Of a stretch of DNA of 45,948 bases, positions 1 through 7,714 are shown piece by piece. Under the pieces are notes generated by a model that saw nothing but the letters and a program-made list of their open reading frames with translations, was not told where the DNA came from and made no database searches. Every line of letters begins with the position of its first letter. Position 1 is the stretch's first letter. Made by a program: the position numbers and the translations under genes. Where the stretch lies: positions 1 to 45,948 of the forward strand of contig JACZRV010000017.1 in the NCBI GenBank assembly GCA_022574555.1, read 5' to 3'. The DNA comes from SAR324 cluster bacterium (GTDB lineage: Bacteria; SAR324; JACQKK01).

Positions 1-232
1 TCACGCCGCCCCCCAGCCCGCTGGAAGTTGCTATTCCGGGGATCTCCTGTTCCAGCACTTGGGCGATCTTGGCTCCCAGGGGATACCAGCTACCCCCCGC
101 CGGGCCGGAGACCATGCGCACGAAGACCGGTGCCTCGCCGTCGTCCGAATCGCCGGAGCGCATGGCAAAAAATAGGATCGCCACGGCGATCAATCCCACC
201 GCTGCCAAGCCCCATTTGGTGCGAGATTTCAT
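1..232 (-). CDS. TAXI-family TRAP transporter substrate-binding protein, N-terminal part
   Basis: Only the first 77 codons are inside the window; the gene continues past the left edge. The start is the ATG at 232 (MKSRTKWG). A hydrophobic stretch at about residues 8-24 would be a signal peptide or anchor, followed by an acidic linker and then the segment SGPAGGSWYPLGAKIAQVLE. That glycine-rich GGxxYPxG pattern is typical of the first strand and helix of TAXI (TRAP-associated extracytoplasmic immunogenic) binding proteins, which capture an organic-acid-type solute in the periplasm for a fused DctQM permease. The permease would be expected beyond the edge. The substrate cannot be told. The gene diverges from the di-haem cluster that starts at 590. 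Confidence 0.8.
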   Translation of the reverse strand, partial: MKSRTKWGLAAVGLIAVAILFFAMRSGDSDDGEAPVFVRMVSGPAGGSWYPLGAKIAQVLEQEIPGIATSSGLGGGV

Positions 233-589
233 GAATGATCCCATCCCGAAGTTTGTTGGTGCCGCTCTTGATTGTCGATGCTAACAACGCGGCTCGAAAT
301 TGGCCACAGCCCTTCCAAGGATTCGCCGGGCATGATGACGGGCGGTACGATTTTCACAGGGAACCACTCAGTAAAAGCGTTACCATCACGACCAGCCATC
401 ACCCGTGTCCTGACCGGATAGTCTTGCGATTGCCTTTTCCGACGGACCGGGAATGTTGAAAAATTGCCCCTAGCCAGTATAGTAGGATAGTTCATATTAC
501 GTCAGTGGCACCCGTTTCGAAAATTGATCTCGTAAGGCCGGGAATTATTGACCGCAGGGGAATTCGTAAGCGATTCGAGAGGAAATCCC
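233..589. other. Divergent intergenic region, TAXI gene / di-haem cluster
   Basis: This 357-base spacer separates two divergent transcription units. No convincing gene was seen: short ORFs on both strands lack recognisable content. It holds one promoter-like sequence on the plus strand (456-483). No long inverted repeat was seen. Confidence 0.6.
456..483 (+). promoter_or_regulatory. Sigma70-like promoter for the di-haem cluster
   Basis: TTGAAA (456-461) and TATAGT (478-483) are separated by 16 bases in a locally A+T-rich patch, about 105 bases before the chosen start of the first di-haem gene. The match is good at both hexamers, but the leader would be long. Confidence 0.45.
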
Positions 590-2209
590 ATGGCAGGCCC
601 TCCCCAATTCAAACAGGCCGCCAAACCGCATTCTATCACATACCGCGGACGGCGGATTGTGCGGGATTCCCTGCTGATGGTGCGCATAGCCGCCGTGGCA
701 GGTTTGGGCATGGTTGTGCTGCTGGCCGCCCCCTTCGGCATCGCGGCCGGGGAGGATCGGCCCAGGATCGGAGAGCGCCCCGTGGTGGAACGGCATCTGA
801 ACCAGGAAGCCATCAATGCCGGCGCAATATCCATGGGGGAACTATTCGCCCACGGGAAGCTCTTGTTCGCCGCGCGATTCAACACACTGGATGGCCAGGG
901 CCGCCCAGCGACCACCGGCGCAGGGGCCCCGCGCATTCCCGACGAGCCCCCTTGGACCCGTATTGCCACACCCCACACCAATTCATGCGCCGGTTGCCAC
1001 TATCAGCCAAGGCCGGGCGGCGCGGGAGATTTCGTCGCCAATGCTTTTGTGGGGGCCAACGCCACCGATCCCGTCACATTATCGTTGTCTCCGAAAATCA
1101 GCATGGAGCGGAACACCGTGGCCTTGCATGGGGCCGGACCGATCGAGATGCTGGCCCGCGAGATGAGCGCCGAAATGATCGCCATACGCGAGGAGGCCAG
1201 GCAAGTGGCTCTGGAGCGGGTCGAGTGGGGCGAAGACCCAATGGCGGTGTACGAGACACGCGATCTGGTCGCCAAGGGGGTGAGCTTTGGGAAGATCCGG
1301 GTACGCGGCGACGGAAAGGTCAATCCCTCCCGCATCGAGGGGGTGGATTGGGATCTGATCATCAAGGCTTTTCACCAGAAAGGGGCCAAGGTCTCCTTGA
1401 GGGAGTTCGCGTCCCGGGCCATGAGCCTGCACCACGGAATGCAGGCCGTGGAAAAATTCGGTGCGGACAAGGACCCGGATCACGATGGATACGTCAACGA
1501 GCTCACGGTGGGGGACATCACCGCATTGGCGATCTATCAGGCCGCACTGGCCACGCCGGGCCGGAAAATGCCCAGCCATCCCTTTGTCTTCAGGGTCGTC
1601 GCCCAGGGAAACCGGCTCTTCAGCGAGATCGGTTGTAATGGGTGCCACCTGCCGGAATTGGAGTTGGACGACCGGCACTTTTACGAGCCCAACCCCTACA
1701 ACCCCACCAAGCATGCCCTTAGGGCGGAAGGACTGGGCCAGATCCTGAAATTCGACATGACCGTGCAGGGAGAAAAGCCCAGGCTCGATCCGAACGACGG
1801 CGAGGGAGCCGTGGTCCGCGCCTACACCGATCTCAAGCGCCATAATCTGAGCGACGAGGATTACAATTACTTCTCCAACGAGCAGCGCCCCATGGGGACG
1901 CTGTACGGCTACGCAAAGCGGGACTCGTTTTACAACGTGCCGGCCAACGTCAATCGCCCAAATGGAGATTTCCTCACCGCTCGGCTGTGGTTCGTGGGAA
2001 ATACCGCCCCCTATGGCCATCGTGGCGATTTGACGATGATCACCGAGGCGATTTATCACCACGGGGGCGAAGCGCGGGTTCCGCGCGACGCTTTCTTTGC
2101 GCTCAACGAATTTGACCGGAATGCCATCGTCGCTTTTCTGAAAACGCTCCAGATTCTGCCCCCCGGGTCGAATAGGGTGATTGTAGAAAGTCGATCCGGT
2201 CGAGATTGA
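590..2209 (+). CDS. Di-haem oxidoreductase (DHOR family), first copy
   Basis: 539 residues. Two c-type haem sites are visible: C133-AG-CH137 and C349-NG-CH353. The C-terminal part has the YGHRGDLTMITEAIYHHGGEA-like region (first 20 letters given) typical of the DHOR family (di-haem oxidoreductase, putative peroxidase), where an 'H-G-G-E-A' segment lies after the second haem domain. An export signal is likely within residues 20-53 (basic stretch, then a hydrophobic run from about residue 30), so the protein should work in the periplasm. Residues 293-304 form an Asp-rich DxDxDxDG loop that looks able to bind calcium. I chose ATG 590 because GAGAGGA lies about 8 bases upstream; an in-frame TTG at 548 has no clear ribosome site. 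Electron donor and substrate are unknown. A paralogue follows 44 bases downstream. Confidence 0.85.
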   Translation: MAGPPQFKQAAKPHSITYRGRRIVRDSLLMVRIAAVAGLGMVVLLAAPFGIAAGEDRPRIGERPVVERHLNQEAINAGAISMGELFAHGKLLFAARFNTLDGQGRPATTGAGAPRIPDEPPWTRIATPHTNSCAGCHYQPRPGGAGDFVANAFVGANATDPVTLSLSPKISMERNTVALHGAGPIEMLAREMSAEMIAIREEARQVALERVEWGEDPMAVYETRDLVAKGVSFGKIRVRGDGKVNPSRIEGVDWDLIIKAFHQKGAKVSLREFASRAMSLHHGMQAVEKFGADKDPDHDGYVNELTVGDITALAIYQAALATPGRKMPSHPFVFRVVAQGNRLFSEIGCNGCHLPELELDDRHFYEPNPYNPTKHALRAEGLGQILKFDMTVQGEKPRLDPNDGEGAVVRAYTDLKRHNLSDEDYNYFSNEQRPMGTLYGYAKRDSFYNVPANVNRPNGDFLTARLWFVGNTAPYGHRGDLTMITEAIYHHGGEARVPRDAFFALNEFDRNAIVAFLKTLQILPPGSNRVIVESRSGRD

Positions 2210-2253
2210 GTGATCGCAGGATAGGGTTGGGGTTTCATGGATACGGTTGAATC

Positions 2254-3861
2254 ATGACAGATGGGATATCTAAGCGGCTACAACTGCGGGTACGTGACCC
2301 AGCTGATTGCCGTATTTGGTTGCCCGGAAACAGGGATCGATCCCCGCGGCATCGAATCGGTGTCGGATTGGTTGCCGCCGCGTTCCTATCGGCGATTGGC
2401 GGTCTGGCGGTTGCCGCCGAGCCGCCCCGTTTCGGTGAGCTTCCGGCCATCCTGGCGCACCCCGATCAGGCAGCGATGGTGCGCGGTGATATTGGTCTCG
2501 ATCAGATAATCGCGCACGGCCGACTGCTATTTTCGGCGCGGTTCAACACATTGGATGGACAGGGCCGACCCGGCTCGACCGGTACGGGCGCGATGCGCGT
2601 GGCCTCCGAGCCGGCATTTACCCGCGTCTCGGGTCCCACGTCCGTATCCTGTGCCGGGTGCCACATCATACCGCGGGTGGGGGGTGCCGGAGATTTTGTG
2701 GCCAACGCATTCACCAGCGCCGAGGCCATGGACCCCGTCGCGTTGTTTGCGGCGCCGGAGTTCGGCAACGAGCGCAATACGTTGGGCCTGCACGGCTCGG
2801 GACCGATTGAAATGTTGGCCCGCGAGATGACGGCGGAACTGATTGCGATCCGTAATCAGGCTCGGGAAAAAGCGTTGCAGCGTGTCGCCCAAGGGGAAGA
2901 CCCTCTGGCGGCGGAGGAGTCGCGGGATCTCGTCGCGAAGGGAATCCGCTTCGGCACCATCAAGGTGCGGGGAGACGGAAAGGTGGACCCCACCGGGATC
3001 GCGGGCGTGGATTGGGATCTCATCATCAAACCCTTCGGTCAGAAGGGCACCGCGGTCTCCATCCGCGAACTTTCGAACCGTGCACTAAACAACCATCATG
3101 GCATGCAGTCGGTGGAACGATTCGGTGAGGGCGTGGATGCCGACGGCGACGGTGTCGTGGACGAAATCAACCTTGGTGATCTCACCGCACTCGCGCTTTA
3201 CCAAGCAGCATTTGCGACGCCGGGGCAGGCGCTTCCCGCCCATCCCGAGGCGGCTCGGGCAGTGGAGGCGGGCACGGAGCTTTTCAGCAAGATCGGCTGC
3301 AGCGAGTGCCACGTTCCCCAAATGGAATTGAACGACAGGTATTTCCGCGAACCCAATCCCTTCAATCCTCCAGGTACAGCCGCCCCGGACGATGTGGGCG
3401 GATCCATCTCTTTCGACATGACTCAGCAAGGCGAGAAACCCAGGCTGGAACGCAACGCGGCGGAAGGAGCCATCGTTAGGGCCTTCACCGATCTCAAGCG
3501 CCACGACCTGAACGACGCGGATTATCATTTTTTCGCCAACGAATTGCTGCCCGAGGGCACCCGCCTCGGTTACGCCACCGCGGATGATTTCTACAACGTC
3601 CGCGGCGCCATTGAACGCTCGACCAGGGACTTCATCACTCGAAAGCTGTGGGATGTGGGAAACTCCGATCCGTACGGTCACCGGGGCGACCTGACCATGA
3701 TGACCGAGGCGATTTATTTTCACGGCGGGGAAGCGCGAGAATCGCGTGACGCGTTCTTCGCCTTGCCCGAGGCCGAGCGGAACGCGGTCATCGAGTTCCT
3801 GAGGAGTCTTCGGCTTCTTGAGCCGGGATCGGCTCTGGTGACCGATCCTCGCAAAGAGTAG
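2254..3861 (+). CDS. Di-haem oxidoreductase (DHOR family), second copy
   Basis: 535 residues, clearly a tandem paralogue of the gene before it: the haem motifs fall at exactly the same residue numbers (C133-AG-CH137 and C349-SE-CH353), and long blocks such as RFNTLDGQGRP, LHGSGPIEMLAREM and GHRGDLTMMTEAIY are shared or nearly so. The N-terminus has a basic region followed by a hydrophobic segment ending in AVAAEPP, a likely signal peptide with cleavage near residue 54. An Asp-rich loop (DADGDGVVDE) sits where the first copy has its own. Spacing suggests co-transcription with the upstream copy and perhaps with the two exported proteins after it. Divergence between the copies argues against a recent duplication and suggests separate roles or a heterodimer; that is inference. 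Confidence 0.85.
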   Translation: MTDGISKRLQLRVRDPADCRIWLPGNRDRSPRHRIGVGLVAAAFLSAIGGLAVAAEPPRFGELPAILAHPDQAAMVRGDIGLDQIIAHGRLLFSARFNTLDGQGRPGSTGTGAMRVASEPAFTRVSGPTSVSCAGCHIIPRVGGAGDFVANAFTSAEAMDPVALFAAPEFGNERNTLGLHGSGPIEMLAREMTAELIAIRNQAREKALQRVAQGEDPLAAEESRDLVAKGIRFGTIKVRGDGKVDPTGIAGVDWDLIIKPFGQKGTAVSIRELSNRALNNHHGMQSVERFGEGVDADGDGVVDEINLGDLTALALYQAAFATPGQALPAHPEAARAVEAGTELFSKIGCSECHVPQMELNDRYFREPNPFNPPGTAAPDDVGGSISFDMTQQGEKPRLERNAAEGAIVRAFTDLKRHDLNDADYHFFANELLPEGTRLGYATADDFYNVRGAIERSTRDFITRKLWDVGNSDPYGHRGDLTMMTEAIYFHGGEARESRDAFFALPEAERNAVIEFLRSLRLLEPGSALVTDPRKE

Positions 3862-3943
3862 GGGCACCGGCTGCCCATCTCCGTGAACGACGGCAGACGG
3901 GCTCATTGGCGTGGATTCAATCCGAATACCGATGGAGAATCGT

Positions 3944-4591
3944 ATGGATGAATATTGGGGGATAGGGGCCAAGGCATTGATCGTCGTCTTCGCCGTTTGC
4001 CTTTTAATCGCAGCCCCTACCAATGCTCAGCAGCCGGAAGCCGAGGATCAGTACCCCGAAAGCCCCGCCGGCATCGATACGCCAGGGGCCGGTGCCGAGA
4101 AAATGGACCCCTTGGGTGAACTGCTGGCGGGTAATATCGAGGATGAGCCGTTGGGATTTTTCGAAGCAGATCAAGAGCCTGTCGATGTTTCGTTCAAGAT
4201 TTCGATCGGCTATTCCGCGGCTCTGAATCGCAGGATATTCGGCGATCGATCGTTCACCCATATCGAATTGAACGGACCGGTTTATAACGCGGCAGGCGGC
4301 GGATTCATCCACGGCTCCGAAATTCTGTGCTCTGCCGTGGACGACAACGGGCTGTTCGTGGGATATTGTACCGTGTCGGATGCGGATGGCGACCGGTTAC
4401 ATATGATGATCCAAAGAATGGGCACGCCCGGCAATTCTGGTGGATCGGATGGCGTGATGATGGTGCTGGGTGGTGAAGGAAAGTACGCGGACATCAAGGG
4501 CTCGGGAAGCTTTGCCATCACGTTCGAGGATATGGATATTCCCAAGACCCACGGCATGATGATCATCGAGGGCATCTACCAGCTGCCCTGA
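3944..4591 (+). CDS. Exported protein of unknown function, possibly a small beta-barrel (AOC-like)
   Basis: 215 residues from ATG 3944, chosen because GGAG sits 6 bases upstream; in-frame GTG 3911 and ATG 3932 are alternatives. Residues 7-27 are a clear signal peptide ending in TNAQQ. After an acidic, Pro-rich linker the C-terminal 130 residues read as alternating strands with Gly turns (CTVSDADGD, GGEGKYADIKGSGSFAI). The 'GGxGKYAxIxGSG' block is reminiscent of allene-oxide-cyclase-type or dirigent-type beta-barrels, but this is a resemblance from memory, not a firm assignment. Two Cys residues in the core could form a disulphide. Its position between di-haem enzymes and a P460-like haem protein suggests a shared periplasmic job. 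Confidence 0.6.
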   Translation: MDEYWGIGAKALIVVFAVCLLIAAPTNAQQPEAEDQYPESPAGIDTPGAGAEKMDPLGELLAGNIEDEPLGFFEADQEPVDVSFKISIGYSAALNRRIFGDRSFTHIELNGPVYNAAGGGFIHGSEILCSAVDDNGLFVGYCTVSDADGDRLHMMIQRMGTPGNSGGSDGVMMVLGGEGKYADIKGSGSFAITFEDMDIPKTHGMMIIEGIYQLP

Positions 4592-4602
4592 CTCAAGGCA
4601 TC

Positions 4603-4627
4603 TTCGCGCATATCCGGCATATGCGAA
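4603..4627 (+). other. Intercistronic hairpin
   Basis: Arms TTCGCGCATAT and ATATGCGAA enclose the loop CCGGC; they pair over 9 bases with a two-base bulge. The hairpin sits between the unknown exported protein and the P460-like gene and ends 4 bases before the latter's AAGGAG ribosome site. No T-run follows, so RNA processing or translational tuning is likelier than termination. Confidence 0.35.
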
Positions 4628-4643
4628 CATCAAGGAGTTGGCT

Positions 4644-5399
4644 ATGAACAGGAAACTACGAAATCGACGGGCCGGCATATTGCTGACAGTCGCGATAATT
4701 TGGGGCTTCACCGCAGGATTGTATGTGGTTCTGAGCTCGGGATTTGGTGTGAATCCTGCTGCGGCGGACGAGAACCCCTGCAATCCCGTGACGCCCAGCG
4801 CCGGGGCGGCATCGCTCACCGCACCGGGTGAAGACGATTCGCAAATCCCGTGGGATGTAGGCAACGCGAACCCCTGCAACCCGGGTGCTGCTGTCAACCC
4901 CTGCAATCCCTGCGGAGCCGTCAACCCCTGCAATCCCTGCGGAGCGGGACAAGCCAGCAAGGTCAAGCTGGATTACGTGCTGTCCTACCGCGGCGAGGGA
5001 TTCGCGCGCGCCTCGGGTTTTGTCGAAAGCCGCGCCCATGGCGACCGATTGACGTTGACCTATGTATCCCCCGTTGAGGCGGCCACGATCTACCGGCAGA
5101 ACGCCGAACTCGTGCGCCAGGGACAAAATACCGGATTTCAGCCCTATCCGGCCGGTACGGTCATTATCCAAGAGTCGTTTCAGAAGAGCAACGATGGCGC
5201 GCCGGGTAGCCGGGGACCCTTCTACGCGATGACAAAGGAGCAACCGGGTTACGATACGGCGGGCAACGATTGGCGCTACGGTCAAGCCAGAGCCGATTTG
5301 ACCAAGATCGGTGACGGAAACCTGGGGAACATGCGCTACTGCAAGTCCTGCCACCAGACCATGCACAATCAGGACTTCGTATTTGCCAGGGATCGCTGA
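4644..5399 (+). CDS. Cytochrome P460-like mono-haem protein with NPCNPC repeats
   Basis: 251 residues from ATG 4644, with AAGGAG 6 bases upstream; an in-frame TTG at 4638 is less likely. A signal segment (about 12-36) is followed by a Cys-rich linker in which NPCNP occurs four times, twice as NPCNPCGA (six Cys), then a domain with YPAGTVIIQESF, GPFYAMTKE, PGYD and NDWRYG and a C-terminal haem site C233-KS-CH237. This order, with a single CxxCH near the end of a roughly 150-residue beta-rich domain, is that of cytochrome P460 / c'-beta type proteins, which handle hydroxylamine or NO in characterised members. Whether it has the Lys-haem cross-link of true P460 cannot be seen. The Cys linker could bind metal or form disulphides. 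It ends the exported haem-protein cluster. Confidence 0.7.
   Translation: MNRKLRNRRAGILLTVAIIWGFTAGLYVVLSSGFGVNPAAADENPCNPVTPSAGAASLTAPGEDDSQIPWDVGNANPCNPGAAVNPCNPCGAVNPCNPCGAGQASKVKLDYVLSYRGEGFARASGFVESRAHGDRLTLTYVSPVEAATIYRQNAELVRQGQNTGFQPYPAGTVIIQESFQKSNDGAPGSRGPFYAMTKEQPGYDTAGNDWRYGQARADLTKIGDGNLGNMRYCKSCHQTMHNQDFVFARDR
4893..4946 (+). repeat. 27-bp in-frame direct repeat coding VNPCNPCGA
   Basis: Two copies of a 27-base unit (4893-4919 and 4920-4946) differ only at the last base. Each encodes nine residues with two cysteines. Looser NPCNP copies lie just upstream. The near-identity at DNA level points to recent duplication. Confidence 0.85.
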
Positions 5400-5517
5400 A
5401 TCTCCCGATTTTGTGCGTGATCGGCTGCCGTTTTCGCATCCTTTACCACGATCCTCGGAGCGGGGCACAACCGACGAGAACCGATGGCGGACGTACCGGC
5501 ACGGGATGCGTCGATCC

Positions 5518-6009
5518 TCAGCCGGATATCGCTATCGCCTCCCGCAACCCTGATGGCATCGACCCGGTGGCACCGACGCAGGGCTGATCGATCCGGTGGC
5601 CCCAACTAGATTCCATGGTCACTTCCATCCGCTCGGTCATGCTCGATCTGAGGGCATTCCCCAATTCCCGGTATCTCTCGGCCAGTGCAAGAAACTGGTC
5701 GCGGGGCGGAACCGTCACCTCCACGGCGGTCAGGCATTTGACGGTCGCCGTACAGGATGAGTCGCTGAGTAGGGCGATCTCACCGAAACAGTCACCCCAC
5801 TGCAGCACAGTCAACGTCTTCTGGCCGCCGTTGGAACCCCGGGACACCCCCACCCGACCCGAATCGATCACGTAGGCGCAATCCGTTGCGTCTCCCTCAC
5901 GGAAAATCACACCACCCATTCCGAAATGAGCCTGGCTGACCTTTTTTCGGCGATTCTGCATCGGTGCGGTCTCGTGGAAACTGACGCGGATCAAGTTTCT
6001 TGTTGCCAT
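5518..6009 (-). CDS. Single-domain cyclic nucleotide-binding protein
   Basis: 163 residues from ATG 6009; upstream in-frame ATGs at 6039 and 6096 are possible. The central part is a cNMP-binding (CAP-like) beta-roll: GVIFREGDATDCAYVIDSGR, then WGDCFGEIALLSDSSCTATV, which contains the phosphate-binding FGExALL segment. In CAP the motif is FGELALM-R-A; here Ser-Cys replaces the usual Arg-Ala near it, so binding of cAMP or cGMP is uncertain. There is no DNA-binding helix-turn-helix after the roll, only a short helical tail, so this is not a CRP/FNR regulator but a stand-alone sensor or an adaptor. It diverges from the TRAP operon across a 99-base gap. Confidence 0.75.
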   Translation of the reverse strand: MATRNLIRVSFHETAPMQNRRKKVSQAHFGMGGVIFREGDATDCAYVIDSGRVGVSRGSNGGQKTLTVLQWGDCFGEIALLSDSSCTATVKCLTAVEVTVPPRDQFLALAERYRELGNALRSSMTERMEVTMESSWGHRIDQPCVGATGSMPSGLREAIAISG

Positions 6010-6061
6010 TGCAGCCGTATCACGGCATCTCGTGTACATAGGAAAAAGTAGGCGCGACAAC

Positions 6062-6089
6062 TTCAACCGCCATCGATAAACTTTAATAA
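6062..6089 (+). promoter_or_regulatory. Possible promoter of the TRAP operon
   Basis: TTCAAC (6062-6067) and TAATAA (6084-6089) are spaced by 16 bases, 20 bases before the dctP start, in the A+T-rich gap between divergent genes. The match to the sigma70 consensus is moderate. Confidence 0.3.
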
Positions 6090-6108
6090 TCCACACTTGG
6101 GAATCCTC

Positions 6109-7146
6109 ATGCTCAGATCGAATTGGCGGTTAATTATTGCCGGGATTTTCTCGGCGGCCATCTTTTTTGGCGCCGGCGCACACGCCCAGGAAGTCACCCT
6201 GAAATTGCATACATTGGTACCGCCTGTCGCGGCGCCTATCCAAGCTTTCCTCATCCCTTGGATCGAAAAGGTGCAGAAGGCATCCGAAGGCAGACTGCGG
6301 ATCGACCTTTACCCCTCGATGCAGTTGGGAGGCAGACCGCAGCAATTGGTCGACCAAGTGCGTGACGGCGTGGTCGACATCATCTGGACGGTGACGGGTT
6401 ACACTCCGGGCCGATTCGTGAAGACGGAAGTCTTCGAGCTTCCATTCGTACATACCAATCCCGTGGCCACCAACCTGGCGTTGCAGGATTTTGCCGAAAG
6501 GCATGGTGACGAGTATGCCGATTTCAAAACGTTGCTCCTCCATGTACACGCTGGCGTCGCGTTTCACTCCTACGAACCGATCCGCGGCGTGGATGACGTC
6601 GTGGGCATGAAGATCCGCACCCCATCGCGCACCGGAGGGTGGATGATCGAGGCCATGGGAGCCACGCCGGTCGGGGCGCCGGTGACCAAGGTTCCCGAGA
6701 TGCTTTCCAAGCGGGTTGTCGACGCGGTGATCATTCCCTACGAGATCGCCAAAGCCTTGAAAACGCACGAGATGGTGGACTACCACACGACGCTGGAAGA
6801 TCCCAAGTATCCCCGGCCCAGCACATCCGTATTTCTCTTCGCCATGAATCAGGGAAGCTACGACGCCCTGCCCGCGGATCTGAAGAAAGTGATCGACGAC
6901 CATTCCGGCCGCAACATCGCCAGATGGGCCGGCGAAATATGGTTAGCGATAGAAGAACCCGGTGAAAAGGCCGCGGCCGCTTCCGGCGAGTTGATCCGCA
7001 TGGTTCCCGCCGAAGTGGCCAAATTCCGGCGCCAGGTCGAAAAGCCGGTTCACGACCGCTGGATCGCGGAAGTGAAGGATCGGGGCATCGACGGCGCGCA
7101 GTTGATTCGGGAAGCGCGCGAACTGATCGATCGTTACTCCAACTGA
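6109..7146 (+). CDS. dctP: TRAP transporter solute-binding protein, DctP type
   Basis: 345 residues from ATG 6109. A signal peptide covers residues 1-26 (AGAHA then QEVTLKL). The family's features follow: LHTLVPP near the start of the mature chain, FPxxQLGG-like YPSMQLGGRPQQLVDQVRDGV, and the ligand-contact segment VGMKIRTPSRTGGWMIEAMG, where the Arg of KIRTP pairs with the carboxylate of the substrate in characterised DctP proteins. It should capture an organic acid in the periplasm and hand it to the DctQM permease encoded directly downstream. The substrate is not determinable. Length is typical. The 49-base gap to dctQ suggests one operon. Confidence 0.93.
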   Translation: MLRSNWRLIIAGIFSAAIFFGAGAHAQEVTLKLHTLVPPVAAPIQAFLIPWIEKVQKASEGRLRIDLYPSMQLGGRPQQLVDQVRDGVVDIIWTVTGYTPGRFVKTEVFELPFVHTNPVATNLALQDFAERHGDEYADFKTLLLHVHAGVAFHSYEPIRGVDDVVGMKIRTPSRTGGWMIEAMGATPVGAPVTKVPEMLSKRVVDAVIIPYEIAKALKTHEMVDYHTTLEDPKYPRPSTSVFLFAMNQGSYDALPADLKKVIDDHSGRNIARWAGEIWLAIEEPGEKAAAASGELIRMVPAEVAKFRRQVEKPVHDRWIAEVKDRGIDGAQLIREARELIDRYSN

Positions 7147-7195
7147 GATCGGACCGATTGTTCACCCCCACGGGCCAACAGAGCAATTCGACGGC

Positions 7196-7714
7196 ATGAC
7201 GGAAATCTCGACGCCCCCTGCCCGGCCCGCGGATGCCGTGGGCAAGGCGCTGTTCCGGATCGCGTTGGGCTTCGTGATCACCGGCGGCGTGCTGATGGGT
7301 GGGCTCGTCGTCATGGTGGTGGTCAGCATCGCCGGGCGAGCCCTGTTCGGCGCCCCGGTTTACGGCGATTTCGAGATGGTCGCCATGGGGACGGCGGTCT
7401 CGGTCACCTTGTTCCTCCCGTACTGCCACCTGAACCGGGGTAACGTCATCGTGGATCTGTTTCTGGCGCGGGCTCCGTTGAAGATAAAGATCGGATGCGA
7501 CGCGGCCGGCGCCCTGCTCCTTTCCGGGCTGGCGGCGGTATTGGCCTGGCGTTCGACGCTGGGGGCTGCCGACCTGTTCGCCTACAACGAAGTCACGATG
7601 ATCCTGGCAATCCCTATCTGGTGGGCCTTTCCGTTCATCGTCGCGGCCCTGACACTGCTGGCCGTATGCGGCATGTATAGCGCCGCGTGCGATGTTTCGA
7701 GGCTGTTTCGTTGA
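7196..7714 (+). CDS. dctQ: TRAP transporter small permease, DctQ type
   Basis: 172 residues with four predicted membrane segments (about 22-48, 60-80, 97-117 and 137-162), the usual shape for DctQ. The YGDFEMVAMGTAVSVTLFLP stretch matches the conserved second segment, where an acidic pair in the membrane is characteristic. It forms the transporter core with DctM and couples uptake to a sodium or proton gradient. Its stop codon overlaps the proposed TTG start of dctM by four bases (TTGA), a sign of translational coupling. Confidence 0.9.
   Translation: MTEISTPPARPADAVGKALFRIALGFVITGGVLMGGLVVMVVVSIAGRALFGAPVYGDFEMVAMGTAVSVTLFLPYCHLNRGNVIVDLFLARAPLKIKIGCDAAGALLLSGLAAVLAWRSTLGAADLFAYNEVTMILAIPIWWAFPFIVAALTLLAVCGMYSAACDVSRLFR

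Noticed and set aside
548..1638. A 377-codon frame overlapping the first di-haem gene on the same strand
   Set aside because: It is a shifted frame with Arg/Gly-rich low-complexity content; the haem motifs are all in the other frame.
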